From G965220825 sp965220825 (GTDB lineage Bacteria; Pseudomonadota; Alphaproteobacteria; UBA828): 64,000 nt of DNA. This document shows, piece after piece, positions 17,472-25,933 of this stretch (position 1 is the first letter of the stretch; each line of letters begins with the position of its first letter). The position numbers were made by a program, and so were the translations under genes. The notes below the pieces were generated by a model that made no database searches, had not been told where the DNA came from, and worked only from the letters and a program-made list of their open reading frames with translations. The DNA lies in contig OZ244839.1 in NCBI GenBank assembly GCA_965220825.1, positions 2,604,001 through 2,668,000 of the forward strand, given 5' to 3'.

Positions 17472-19019
17472 TCAGATCTTGTAGCCGAGCGCCCGCGCAC
17501 CGTCGATAAAGTTGCGGTACTGGGCCTTCTGGCTGTCGATGCCGAGCTTCTGGACGAGCTGGGTCCATTCCTCGGCCGCCTCGTCCAGCGCCTGCTGGCT
17601 GGTGAGCTCGCCCGCAATGGCCTTCTGGATGTTGCGTCCCAAGGCATCGCCATATTCGGAGGCGCCCTCCCAGAAGAACTGCGGATAGCCGACCTCCACG
17701 TTCTTCAGGCCCGCGTCCAGATGGTTCCGGGCGGTGTCGAAGTTCTGGAAGATGCCGGCGTTGGTCTTCCAGAGGTCGGTGGTGCCGCGCTGCGGGTTGG
17801 GCTCCAGATATTTCTGCGCCGCCGCATCGGTGTAGTGGCTGACGCCGAAGGGGTCGGAGCCGCAATATTCGTCCGCCACGATGTCGTCGGAATAGTCCGG
17901 ATGCGACATGCGGTAGAGGAAGTAGAACGCGGCTTCCTTCACGTCCTCGGGCGCGTTCGCGGGGATCGCGCCGGTGCGGCACCAGAGCGAGATGGCCCGG
18001 TGGTTGATCGAGCCGTCAGGCTGCGGCCAGCCCGGCACGATGTCGCCACGCTGGTCTTCGGCGCGTTCCATGCCCTGCTGCTGTACGGTGAACTCGGCGA
18101 GGTCGATCCACCAGACGGACATCACGTCCGCGCCGGACTGCCAGCGCTGGATGCTGGTGCCGAGGTCGAGCGATTCCTTGCCCGGAGGGCCGAACTTCAC
18201 GATCTCGCTGAAGAGGTCCAGCGCTTCCACCGCCTGCGGGGTGTTGATGGTGGGGTTCATGTTCTCGTCGAAATAGTTGACCCCGTTGCCCGCCGCCAGG
18301 TCCATCCAGAAGCCCCAGCCGAAGTTGGGCGGGTTGACGACCATGGAGGTGCCGTAGACGCCTTCGGATTCCGAAAGCTCCTCGGTGAAGAACTGGGTCG
18401 CGTCCAGGAACTCGAACCAGGTCTTCGGCACGCCGAGCTCGCGCTGGAAGCGCTTGGAGAACTTCTTCTGCAGCTCGGGCCGTTCGAAGAAGGACTTGCG
18501 GTAATGCAGGATGTGGATGTCGCCGTCCAGCATGACGCCGTAGGTCTGGCCCGCCCACTTCGTGTAGAACTCGCGATAGGCCGGCATCACCCAGTCGTGA
18601 TAGTCCTGGGTTCCCTCATATTTCTCGAAATATTTGTCGAGCGGCTCCAGTTGCCCGGTCTCGGCGAAAGCGCCGAAGAAGAGGCTGGGGAACTGGAACC
18701 AGTCGAACCGCGGATTGCGGGAAAGAAGCTGCGGCAGGATCTTGGCGACCGCGTCGCCGCCGTCATATTGCTCGCGGCTCTTGATGCCGACGCCCGCCTC
18801 CTTCATCAGCAGGTCGGAAAGCCAGAGCGGCGCGTGCAGCCAGTTGGAGTCCTGGAAATAGGTGAGCTCGATATCGTTGAAGAGCTTTTTGCCCGGAGGA
18901 ACGGCCGTCGCCGCACGGCTCAAGCGCGGCGTGACCGCACCGGACGCGCTGAGCGCCGCGGCACCGGCCGCAGCACCCTTCAGGAATTTACGGCGCGTGA
19001 GATGGCTGAACGCACCCAT
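17472..19019 (-). CDS. Tat-exported ABC substrate-binding protein (SBP family 1, sugar/polyol type)
   Basis: A 515-residue periplasmic binding protein. The N-terminus LTRRKFLKGAAAGAAALSASGA is a twin-arginine signal (RRKFLKG at residues 8-14). The mature protein has the extended family-1 fold: GVMLDGDIHILHYRKSFF, VWWIDLAEF and the SHPDYSDDIVADEYCGSDPF segment near the C-terminus. Start at ATG 19019 with AGAGGAG; an upstream in-frame start would only add residues before the Tat motif. It is followed by a strong terminator and preceded by two ATPase and two permease genes on the same strand. Ligand unknown; the surrounding oxidoreductases suggest a small polar organic acid, polyol or amine rather than a disaccharide. 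Confidence 0.9.
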   Translation of the reverse strand: MGAFSHLTRRKFLKGAAAGAAALSASGAVTPRLSRAATAVPPGKKLFNDIELTYFQDSNWLHAPLWLSDLLMKEAGVGIKSREQYDGGDAVAKILPQLLSRNPRFDWFQFPSLFFGAFAETGQLEPLDKYFEKYEGTQDYHDWVMPAYREFYTKWAGQTYGVMLDGDIHILHYRKSFFERPELQKKFSKRFQRELGVPKTWFEFLDATQFFTEELSESEGVYGTSMVVNPPNFGWGFWMDLAAGNGVNYFDENMNPTINTPQAVEALDLFSEIVKFGPPGKESLDLGTSIQRWQSGADVMSVWWIDLAEFTVQQQGMERAEDQRGDIVPGWPQPDGSINHRAISLWCRTGAIPANAPEDVKEAAFYFLYRMSHPDYSDDIVADEYCGSDPFGVSHYTDAAAQKYLEPNPQRGTTDLWKTNAGIFQNFDTARNHLDAGLKNVEVGYPQFFWEGASEYGDALGRNIQKAIAGELTSQQALDEAAEEWTQLVQKLGIDSQKAQYRNFIDGARALGYKI

Positions 19020-19067
19020 GGTCTTTCTCCTCTGTTGGGTTTCTCCGATTCCGTATGACAACCGCAC

Positions 19068-20168
19068 TCAGGCGATCAACTGCTCCGTCTCGGCGTCGAA
19101 TAGCATGATATCCGCCGGGCGGTAATGGAGCGCAAGCCGCTCGCCGGGTGCGCGCACATCGTCCGGCGGCGCCAGGGCCTGAAAGGCGTGCGGCCCCCGC
19201 CGCACCGTCAGTATGGCGCGCTCGCCGAGATACTCGCAAATCTCCACTTCCACATCCAAGGCGACCGTATCCGCCTTCGGGGCGGGATGCAGGTTCTGCG
19301 GCCTCAGCCCCACGATACAGCCCGCGCCACCGCGGGCCTTCACGCGCCCCGCGGTCTCGTCCGTCACCTGGAAGTCTATTCCCTCGCCCCGCATGGCGCC
19401 CAGCCCTTCCTCCTCCGTGTAGCGCGCCTCGAAGAAGTTGGTGGGCGGCTCGCCGATGAAGTCGGCGACGAAGCGGTTCGCGGGCCGCCGGTAGAGCTCG
19501 TCCCGCGTGCCGCACTGCATCAGCCGGCCCTCATTGAGCACGGCGATACGGTCCGAGAGAGCGAGCGCTTCGATCTGGTCGTGGGTCACGAAGATCATGG
19601 TACTGGAAAGCGACTGGTGCAGCCGCTTCAGGTCGAACAGCATCTGGAAGCGCAGATGCCCGTCCACATGGCCCAGCACCTCGTCGAGGATGAAGGCCGC
19701 GGGCTCCCGGATCAATGCGCGGGCGAGGGAGACGCGCTGCTTCTGCCCCCCGGAAAGCGTGTGCGGCCGCATCTGCAGGATGTGCTCTATCTGGAGGAGT
19801 TCGGCGATGCGCTGCACGCGAGCCGCACGCTCCGCCTTGGGCACCCGGCGCGCCTCCAGCGGAAAGCCGATATTCTCCGCCACCGAGAAGTTGGGATAGA
19901 GCGCATAGCTCTCGAAGGCCATGGCCACATTGCGGGCCTGGGCGTCGCGCTCGTTCACCACCTCGCCGTCGAACAGGATTTCGCCCGCGGAGACCGGCTC
20001 GAGACCCACGATCATGCGGAGCGTGGTGGACTTGCCGCAACCCGACGGCCCGAGGATGGAGACGAACTCGCCGTCCTTCACCGCGAGATCAAGATCGCGC
20101 ACCGCATGCACCTCGTGGCGCAGGCCGTGATACACCTTGTTGACGCGCTCGAGCCTGACTTCGGCCAT
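19068..20168 (-). CDS. ABC transporter ATPase (MalK/UgpC type), first of a twin pair
   Basis: A 366-residue ATPase with the C-terminal TOBE/OB regulatory domain typical of carbohydrate importers. Walker A GPSGCGKST (residues 40-48), signature LSGGQKQR and H-loop VTHDQIEAL are canonical. Walker B reads AFILDEVLGHVDG, where the usual Pro after Asp-Glu is Val. The Q-loop is MAFESYALYP: the conserved Gln is Glu, as in its partner. Adjacent to the second ATPase (13-bp gap), 48 bp before the binding-protein start. The pair probably forms a heterodimer under the two permeases. Confidence 0.93.
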   Translation of the reverse strand: MAEVRLERVNKVYHGLRHEVHAVRDLDLAVKDGEFVSILGPSGCGKSTTLRMIVGLEPVSAGEILFDGEVVNERDAQARNVAMAFESYALYPNFSVAENIGFPLEARRVPKAERAARVQRIAELLQIEHILQMRPHTLSGGQKQRVSLARALIREPAAFILDEVLGHVDGHLRFQMLFDLKRLHQSLSSTMIFVTHDQIEALALSDRIAVLNEGRLMQCGTRDELYRRPANRFVADFIGEPPTNFFEARYTEEEGLGAMRGEGIDFQVTDETAGRVKARGGAGCIVGLRPQNLHPAPKADTVALDVEVEICEYLGERAILTVRRGPHAFQALAPPDDVRAPGERLALHYRPADIMLFDAETEQLIA

Positions 20169-20181
20169 CGGTCTTGCCCGC

Positions 20182-21291
20182 TCAGCCGTCGTGCAGGTTG
20201 ACGCCGTTTCCGGCGCGGAAGAAGAACACGCGCTCGGTGCGGAGGCCGATGCGCACCGGCTGGCCGACCTCGAGGCGGGCGTCCGGGTCCGTGATCGCCG
20301 TCACCTGGACGCCGCCGATATCGGCGATGGCGACCCCCATGGAGCCCAGCGCCTCGAACACGTCCACCGTGCCCGGCAGCAGGTGGCGGCCCTCCGCCTC
20401 CTCCTGGGGATGGAGCACCGAAAGATGCTGCGGCCGGATGCCGATGGAGACGGACCGCTCGCCGCTCGCCAGCAGCCCGGCCCGGTGGCGCTCGCATACC
20501 GGGAAGGCGAACCCCCCGTCGGCATGTTCGGCGAAGAGCGACTCCCCCTCCGCCCGCAGCGTGCCGTCCACCACATTGATGGGCGGCTGGCCGATATGCT
20601 GGGCGACGAAGAGCGAGTTGGGGCGCTCGAAAATGTCCCGCGCCGCGCCCACCTGCACAAGACCCGCGCGCCCCATCACGCCGATCCGATGGCCGAGCGA
20701 GAGCGCTTCGGTGTAGTCGTGGGTGACATAGAGCGTGGCGGCGCTGCCGAAGCTCTCCAGAGTATGGAATTCGCGGCGAAGTTCGTAGCGGATGCGGGCG
20801 TCCAGATGGCTGATGGGCTCGTCGAAGAGAAAGACCTCGGGCCGTTTCACCAGGGTGCGGGCGAGCGAGATGCGCTGCATCTGTCCGCCCGAGGCTTCGC
20901 CGGGGTGGCGCGGCAGGAGATGCTCGATCCTGAGGAACCGCGCGGTCTCGGTGACCCGCTGTTCGATTTCCGCCCGCGGCAGCTTCTGCGCCTTCAGCGG
21001 GCTCGCGATATTGTCGAAAACGCTACGATGGGGGTAGAGCGCGTAGCTCTCGAAGGTAAGCGCGACCGGACGGTGGTAGGGCGGTACGCGGGTGATGTCC
21101 TTGCCGTCCAGTATCACCCGCCCGGCATCGGGCACTTCGAGACCCGCGATGATCCGCAGCAGGGTGGTCTTGCTGATGCCCGAAGGCCCCACCACGACGA
21201 AGAACTCGCCACTCTCCACCGTGAGGTCCAGCGCGTCCAGGATCGGGTAGTCCCAGCCCTTGCAGATGCCCTGGAGCTCGAGGCGCGCCAT
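20182..21291 (-). CDS. ABC transporter ATPase (MalK/UgpC type), second of a twin pair, non-canonical P-loop
   Basis: A 369-residue paralogue of the neighbouring ATPase, also with a C-terminal TOBE-type domain. Walker A reads GPSGISKTT (residues 36-44): the Gly just before the catalytic Lys is Ser. The Q-loop is LTFESYALYP, with Glu for Gln, and the signature is ASGGQMQR. Walker B FLFDEPISHLD and the H-loop VTHDYTEAL are intact. The start overlaps the end of the permease operon by tight spacing (permease stop at 21293). Altered motifs in one ATPase of a heterodimer often mean one degenerate ATP site; that is inference here. Confidence 0.93.
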   Translation of the reverse strand: MARLELQGICKGWDYPILDALDLTVESGEFFVVVGPSGISKTTLLRIIAGLEVPDAGRVILDGKDITRVPPYHRPVALTFESYALYPHRSVFDNIASPLKAQKLPRAEIEQRVTETARFLRIEHLLPRHPGEASGGQMQRISLARTLVKRPEVFLFDEPISHLDARIRYELRREFHTLESFGSAATLYVTHDYTEALSLGHRIGVMGRAGLVQVGAARDIFERPNSLFVAQHIGQPPINVVDGTLRAEGESLFAEHADGGFAFPVCERHRAGLLASGERSVSIGIRPQHLSVLHPQEEAEGRHLLPGTVDVFEALGSMGVAIADIGGVQVTAITDPDARLEVGQPVRIGLRTERVFFFRAGNGVNLHDG

Positions 21292-21292
21292 C

Positions 21293-22135
21293 TCAGCCCT
21301 TCACCACGCCGAGCGACAGGCCGCGCACCATGTGGCGGCGCAGCACGACGAAGAGCACCACCGGCGGCACCATGGCGATCAGGCTGAAGGCCATTACCAG
21401 GTTCCAGAGAGTCTGGCTGCCGCTGGTGAAGCTCGGGATCACCACGGGAAAGGTCTTCACGTCGGTGCCGATGAACATGTTGGCGAAGAGATATTCGTTC
21501 CACGCGAAGATCCAGCACAGCATGGCCACCGCAATCATGCCCGGGCGCACCAGCGGGAGGGTGACCGTGAAGAACACCTTGAAGGGCTTGTGCCCGTCCA
21601 GATAGGCGGCCTCCTCCAGCTCGCGCGGAACGTCCCGGAAGAACACCATCATGAGCCAGACCGAGAGCGGCATGTTGAAGACGAGATAGAGCACGATCAG
21701 CGACATGTGGGTGTCCGTCGTGCCGAAGAGGTTCTCGAAGAGGAAAAACATGGGCAGCAGCACCGCCACCGGCGGGAACATCCGGTTGGAGAGGATCCAC
21801 ATCGCGACATTTTCGCCGCCCGACTGCCGCGGGAAGCGCGCCAGCGCATAGCCCGCCAGAGTCCCGAAAAAGAGCGAAAGCACCGTGTTGCAGGTGGCGA
21901 TGATGAAGCTGTCCACGAGCGACTTGAAGTTGCCCGGCTCGTCCCAGATAAGGTCCGTATAGTTGGCGGGGACGAACGCCTCGGGCCAGAAGGTGGGCTC
22001 GATGCGGTTGACCTCGGCCACGTCCTTCAGCGAGGTGATGATCTGGAAATAGAACGGGAAGAGGATCAGCACCAGCCAGGCGCCGAGAAAGAGCAGCAGC
22101 AGCAGGCGGACCAGCCGGTAGTTCTTCTCGCTCAC
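21293..22135 (-). CDS. ABC sugar-type transporter permease (MalG family)
   Basis: A 280-residue inner-membrane protein with six predicted helices; N-terminus VRLLLLLFLGAWLVLILFPF is helix 1. The EAA coupling motif is at EEAAYLDGHKPFKVFFTVTLP (about residues 190-210). GTG start at 22135 (protein MSEKNYRL). It lies 10 bp from the partner permease stop (22146) and abuts the second ATPase gene, so the order permease-permease-ATPase-ATPase-SBP is a single transcript. Confidence 0.92.
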   Translation of the reverse strand: MSEKNYRLVRLLLLLFLGAWLVLILFPFYFQIITSLKDVAEVNRIEPTFWPEAFVPANYTDLIWDEPGNFKSLVDSFIIATCNTVLSLFFGTLAGYALARFPRQSGGENVAMWILSNRMFPPVAVLLPMFFLFENLFGTTDTHMSLIVLYLVFNMPLSVWLMMVFFRDVPRELEEAAYLDGHKPFKVFFTVTLPLVRPGMIAVAMLCWIFAWNEYLFANMFIGTDVKTFPVVIPSFTSGSQTLWNLVMAFSLIAMVPPVVLFVVLRRHMVRGLSLGVVKG

Positions 22136-22145
22136 CGCCGTCCCC

Positions 22146-23183
22146 TCACGCGATGGCCTGGGCGCGCAGCACGCGCTTGAGATAGCGCAGGAAGAGCATG
22201 ATCAGCAGCATCGCGCAGATGAAGATGATCCAGGCATAGGCCGCGGCCTCGCCGATCTCGAATTCCCGCACGCCCCGCTGATAGGCGATATAGGCCGGCA
22301 GTTCCGAGGACTGCGCCGGCCCGCCCGAGGTCATCACATAGACCTTGTCGACGAACTTGTACGCATCCATGAAGCGGATGATGAAGGCGATGGCGATGAC
22401 CTCCTTCAACATCGGCAGGGTGATCCGCCTGAGGGTGAGGAAGGGCGAGGCGCCGTCCACCCGCGCCGCCTCGTAGATCGAGGGCGGGAGCCCCAGCCGC
22501 CCGCTGAAGACGATCAGGAACGGCAGGGAGGTCCACTGCCAGATGTCGGCGATGGTGATGGTCCAGAGCGAGGTGCCGATCTCGAACCACTCGATATGCC
22601 GGCTGATGATGCCGGTCTCCAGCAGCGCCTGGTTGATCGCCCCGTTGGACGGGTTGAAGAGGAAGCGCCACAGGATGCCCGCGATGGAGGGCGGCAGCAT
22701 CATGGGCATCACCAGCGCCACCAGGACCAGAACCCGCGCGATATTGTTGCGCACCACGTGATGCAGGATCAGCGCCAGCGCGGTGCCCACGATCACCTGC
22801 AGCACGGCGCCGAAGAAGAGATACTGGATCAGGTGGAGGACGGAGCCGTGGAAGCGGTCCGAGGAGAGCACGCGCTCGAAATTGGCGAACCCGACCAGGC
22901 TGTAATCCCCCTTGAAGAGGCTCACCATGTTGATGTCGTGGACGGAGTAGTAGGCCATCTGCACCGTCGGGTAGGCGACGATGAAGAGCAGGACGCAGAT
23001 GGGAATCCCCACCATGATCCGCGGCACCCACCGGTTGACGATGAGCGACCTGCCGGAGTCGCGCTTCTTTTTGAACCATTCGGGGAGTTCGTCCGGTTCC
23101 CAATGGCGGACGGTGGCGGCGGAGACGGCATGGGCCGCCCGCGGCGCGGCCTGCGGCCCCTCTTGGGTGCTGAGATCGGTCAC
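22146..23183 (-). CDS. ABC sugar-type transporter permease (MalF/UgpA family)
   Basis: A 345-residue permease with a 50-residue hydrophilic N-terminal tail (PDELPEWFKKKRDSGRS) before the first helix (IPICVLLFIVAYPTV), then five more helices. The EAA loop is YEAARVDGASPFLTLRRITLP (about 255-275). GTG start at 23183, without a convincing Shine-Dalgarno, so a start a few codons further in cannot be excluded. Located 33 bp downstream of the DAO-family oxidoreductase gene; first transporter gene of the operon. Confidence 0.9.
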   Translation of the reverse strand: MTDLSTQEGPQAAPRAAHAVSAATVRHWEPDELPEWFKKKRDSGRSLIVNRWVPRIMVGIPICVLLFIVAYPTVQMAYYSVHDINMVSLFKGDYSLVGFANFERVLSSDRFHGSVLHLIQYLFFGAVLQVIVGTALALILHHVVRNNIARVLVLVALVMPMMLPPSIAGILWRFLFNPSNGAINQALLETGIISRHIEWFEIGTSLWTITIADIWQWTSLPFLIVFSGRLGLPPSIYEAARVDGASPFLTLRRITLPMLKEVIAIAFIIRFMDAYKFVDKVYVMTSGGPAQSSELPAYIAYQRGVREFEIGEAAAYAWIIFICAMLLIMLFLRYLKRVLRAQAIA

Positions 23184-23216
23184 CGGGGGATCCGGGCGGC
23201 TCCGCGGCCCCTGCCC

Positions 23217-24638
23217 TCAGGAACCCTTGCGACCCTTGACCGGCGAGAGGCCCGCCGGCGCGTAGGACGCGAGCCAGGCGGTGACCGGCCCGGCGGTGGC
23301 GCCGCGGTCCTCCGCGTCGTCCTTCCGCTCCACCGCGCGGCGCACCAGGCGGCCGCCGAAATAGCGGACGGGCTCCCGCGGGAAGTCCCGCGAGAGCGGG
23401 CGCACCAGGCCGCATTCGGACCATTCGTCGCGCCGCCCGAGGGCGAGGGAGGCGAGGATGCGCCCACCTGTGTGGCTCGGGCCGACGCCGTTCCCGGAAT
23501 AGCCGACGCCGGTGAACACGTCGCCGCGCGCATCGATCGGGCCGAAGAAGGGAAGCCCGGACTTGGAACGGTCGATGGGGCCGGTCCAGCTGGCCTCGAC
23601 GGGGATGTCGGCGAGGTTGGGATAGATGCGGCGGAACCAGCGCTCCACGCCGTCCGCGATGGGCGAGGGGCCGTCGAAACCCGGTCCGATCCGCCCGCCA
23701 AAGGGGAGCGCGCCGTTCATGCCGCCCTTGCCGAAGACCATGCGTCCGTCGAGCGTGGTGCGGTAGTAGTGCACCAGCATGCGTCCGTCGGAGATGGTCA
23801 TGCCGTCGGAGCGCCCGATCTCCTTCAGACGTTCGGGCGCGGGCTCGGTGGCCACGATGTCGCTCGAGACCACCGCGATGGCACGGCGAATCTCGGGGAA
23901 GGCGATACCCCAGGCGTTGAGCGCAAGCACCACCTTCTCCGCGTCCACCCAGCCCTGGCTCGTTTCCACCCGGGGGTTCCGTCCGCCGCGCCTGAGCCGC
24001 CTGAGCGGCGTGTTCTCATAGAGTCGCACGCCCCGCGCCAGCGCCGCGCGCCGCAGCCCACGGGCGAGCAGGGCGGGCTGCACGCTCGCCGCGGTGGGTT
24101 CGAACACGCCGGCGAGATGGGTGGGCGCCCCGGCGCGCCGGGCGACCTCGGACTCCTCCCAGCGCTCGAAGGGATAGACCTGGTACTGCCCGACGGCCTC
24201 CAGCGTGTCGTTCCAGGAATCGCGCTGACGCTCGCTGGTGGCGGCCCACAGCCAGCCGTCGCCCCGGAGGTGGGCGTCGATCCCGTTGTCGGCGCAGAAC
24301 CGGGCGATGGCTTCGGGCACATCCGCCGAGATGCGGCCCAGCCGCACGGCCTCTTCGCCGCCGCAGATCTTCTTCAGGCTCAGAAACTTGGCCCACCAGC
24401 TCAGCACGAAGCCGCCATTGCGCCCGCTGGCGCCGGCACCGCATACATCCTTCTCGATCAGCGCGATGTCGAGGGCGGGGTCGTGCTCCTTGAGCCGGAT
24501 GGCGGTCCAGAGGCCGGTGAAGCCGCCGCCCACGATGCAGATGTCGGTCTTGACGCCGCCTTCCAGCGCGGGCGCGGGCCCTTCCGCATCGACCAGTGCC
24601 TCGCCGAGCCAGTGGCTCCGTCTCCCGATGTCGTCCAT
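23217..24638 (-). CDS. FAD-dependent amine oxidoreductase (DAO family, PuuB-like)
   Basis: A 473-residue soluble flavoprotein that would oxidise a secondary or primary amine to an imine or aldehyde. The N-terminal FAD fold is IVGGGFTGLWTAIRLKE, followed by the GASGRNGGF motif seen in gamma-glutamylputrescine oxidase and sarcosine-oxidase-like enzymes; FTGVGYSGNGVGPSHTGGRI near residue 375 is the second FAD contact. ATG 24638 is used; a TTG two codons upstream is possible. It lies 16 bp behind the decarboxylating dehydrogenase gene and 33 bp before the permeases, so it belongs to the transporter operon and probably acts on the imported compound or a derivative. Confidence 0.88.
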   Translation of the reverse strand: MDDIGRRSHWLGEALVDAEGPAPALEGGVKTDICIVGGGFTGLWTAIRLKEHDPALDIALIEKDVCGAGASGRNGGFVLSWWAKFLSLKKICGGEEAVRLGRISADVPEAIARFCADNGIDAHLRGDGWLWAATSERQRDSWNDTLEAVGQYQVYPFERWEESEVARRAGAPTHLAGVFEPTAASVQPALLARGLRRAALARGVRLYENTPLRRLRRGGRNPRVETSQGWVDAEKVVLALNAWGIAFPEIRRAIAVVSSDIVATEPAPERLKEIGRSDGMTISDGRMLVHYYRTTLDGRMVFGKGGMNGALPFGGRIGPGFDGPSPIADGVERWFRRIYPNLADIPVEASWTGPIDRSKSGLPFFGPIDARGDVFTGVGYSGNGVGPSHTGGRILASLALGRRDEWSECGLVRPLSRDFPREPVRYFGGRLVRRAVERKDDAEDRGATAGPVTAWLASYAPAGLSPVKGRKGS

Positions 24639-24654
24639 TCTCAAACCGTTTCGT

Positions 24655-25710
24655 TCAAAGCGCGTCGGCCACGGCCTTGCCCAGGTCGGCGGTGGCGGCC
24701 TTGCCGCCGAGGTCCGGCGTGAGCGTTCCGCCGTCGCCGAGCACGGCCTCGATGGCGGCCTCGATGGCGCGGGCGGCGTCCCCGTGGCCCAGATGGTCCA
24801 CCATCATTGCGCCGGTCCAGATCATGGCGATGGGGTTGGCGAGACCCTTGCCCGCGATGTCGGGTGCCGACCCGTGCACCGGCTCGAACATGGAGGGGTA
24901 TGTGCGCTCCGGGTTGATGTTGGCGGCGGGCGCGAGCCCCATGCCGCCAACCACCGCCGCACCCAGGTCGGAGAGGATATCGCCGAACAGATTGCTTCCG
25001 ACGACGACGTCGAAGCTCTCGGGGCGCTGTACGAAATGGGCGCTCAGAATGTCGATATGATACTGCTCGGTCTCCACCTCCGGATAGCGTTCGGCGATGG
25101 CGGCGAAGCGCTCGTCCCAATAGGGCATGGTGTGGACGATGCCGTTGGACTTCGTGGCCGACGTCACCCGGCCGCGGCGCTCGCGGGCGCGTTCGAACGC
25201 GAAGCGCATGACCCGGTCGACGCCCTGGCGCGTGAAGACGGTCTCCTGGACCGCCGCCTCCTGTTCCGTGCCGACATAGATGCGCCCGCCTATTTCCGAA
25301 TATTCGCCCTCGTTGTTCTCCCGCACGATGCAGAAGTCGATGTCGCCCGCTTCGCGCCCGGCAAGCGGCGAGGCGACGCCTTTCAGGAGCTTGATCGGGC
25401 GCAGGTTCACATATTGGTGGAAGGCGCGCCGCAGCGGGATGAGCAGCCCCCAGAGCGAGACATGGTCGGGCACGCCGGGAAAGCCCACGGCGCCCAGGAA
25501 GATCGCATCGAAGGCGCGCAACTGCTCGATGCCGTCCTCCGGCATCATCCGCCCGGTGCTGCCATAGGTCTCGCAACTCCAGTCGAAATGGGTCCAGTCG
25601 AAGCCGATATCGAAGCGCCGGCCCGCCGCCTCCAGCACGCGCATCGCTTCCGGCAGGACTTCCCTGCCGATCCCGTCCCCAGGAATCGCCGCAATCCGGT
25701 ATTGCGCCAT
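24655..25710 (-). CDS. Tartrate dehydrogenase / D-malate dehydrogenase (decarboxylating), isopropylmalate-dehydrogenase family
   Basis: NAD- and metal-dependent oxidative decarboxylation of a D-malate- or tartrate-type hydroxy-acid; 351 residues. Visible: IPGDGIGREV (N-terminal nucleotide region), YVNLRPIKLLKGVASPL and CIVRENNEGEYSEIGG, the variant of the substrate loop typical of TDH/DmlA rather than LeuB, the catalytic KSNGIVHTMPYW Lys and the NLFGDILSDLGA metal-ligand Asp pair. GGAGG 9 nt before ATG 25710. First gene of the minus-strand run, divergent from copA, so the promoter for the oxidoreductase-transporter transcript should lie in 25711-25930. Confidence 0.9.
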   Translation of the reverse strand: MAQYRIAAIPGDGIGREVLPEAMRVLEAAGRRFDIGFDWTHFDWSCETYGSTGRMMPEDGIEQLRAFDAIFLGAVGFPGVPDHVSLWGLLIPLRRAFHQYVNLRPIKLLKGVASPLAGREAGDIDFCIVRENNEGEYSEIGGRIYVGTEQEAAVQETVFTRQGVDRVMRFAFERARERRGRVTSATKSNGIVHTMPYWDERFAAIAERYPEVETEQYHIDILSAHFVQRPESFDVVVGSNLFGDILSDLGAAVVGGMGLAPAANINPERTYPSMFEPVHGSAPDIAGKGLANPIAMIWTGAMMVDHLGHGDAARAIEAAIEAVLGDGGTLTPDLGGKAATADLGKAVADAL

Positions 25711-25869
25711 CGCGCATGCCTCCGCCGCCGCCGCGCCGATTATGCGGCCTTCGCCCCGCGCGGCAAGAGCGCGACCCGTTCCGCCGCGCGCTGTCGACGC
25801 CCTGCAACCGGTTATCCGCCAATCCGACTCTCAATACCTATGGACACAGGCGGAACATAATTCCTTTAC

Positions 25870-25881
25870 CGGCAATTGCCG
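25870..25881. promoter_or_regulatory. 12-bp perfect palindrome upstream of copA
   Basis: CGGCAATTGCCG lies 53 bp before the copA start in the 223-bp divergent region, in its most A+T-rich part. Position fits an operator for a copper-responsive regulator, but the sequence is not an obvious CueR or CopY box. Binding is conjecture. Confidence 0.3.
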
Positions 25882-25933
25882 CTTTGCTACGGTGATTCGG
25901 TGCCACGCTCCGCATGAAACAGATTGGGAACCA

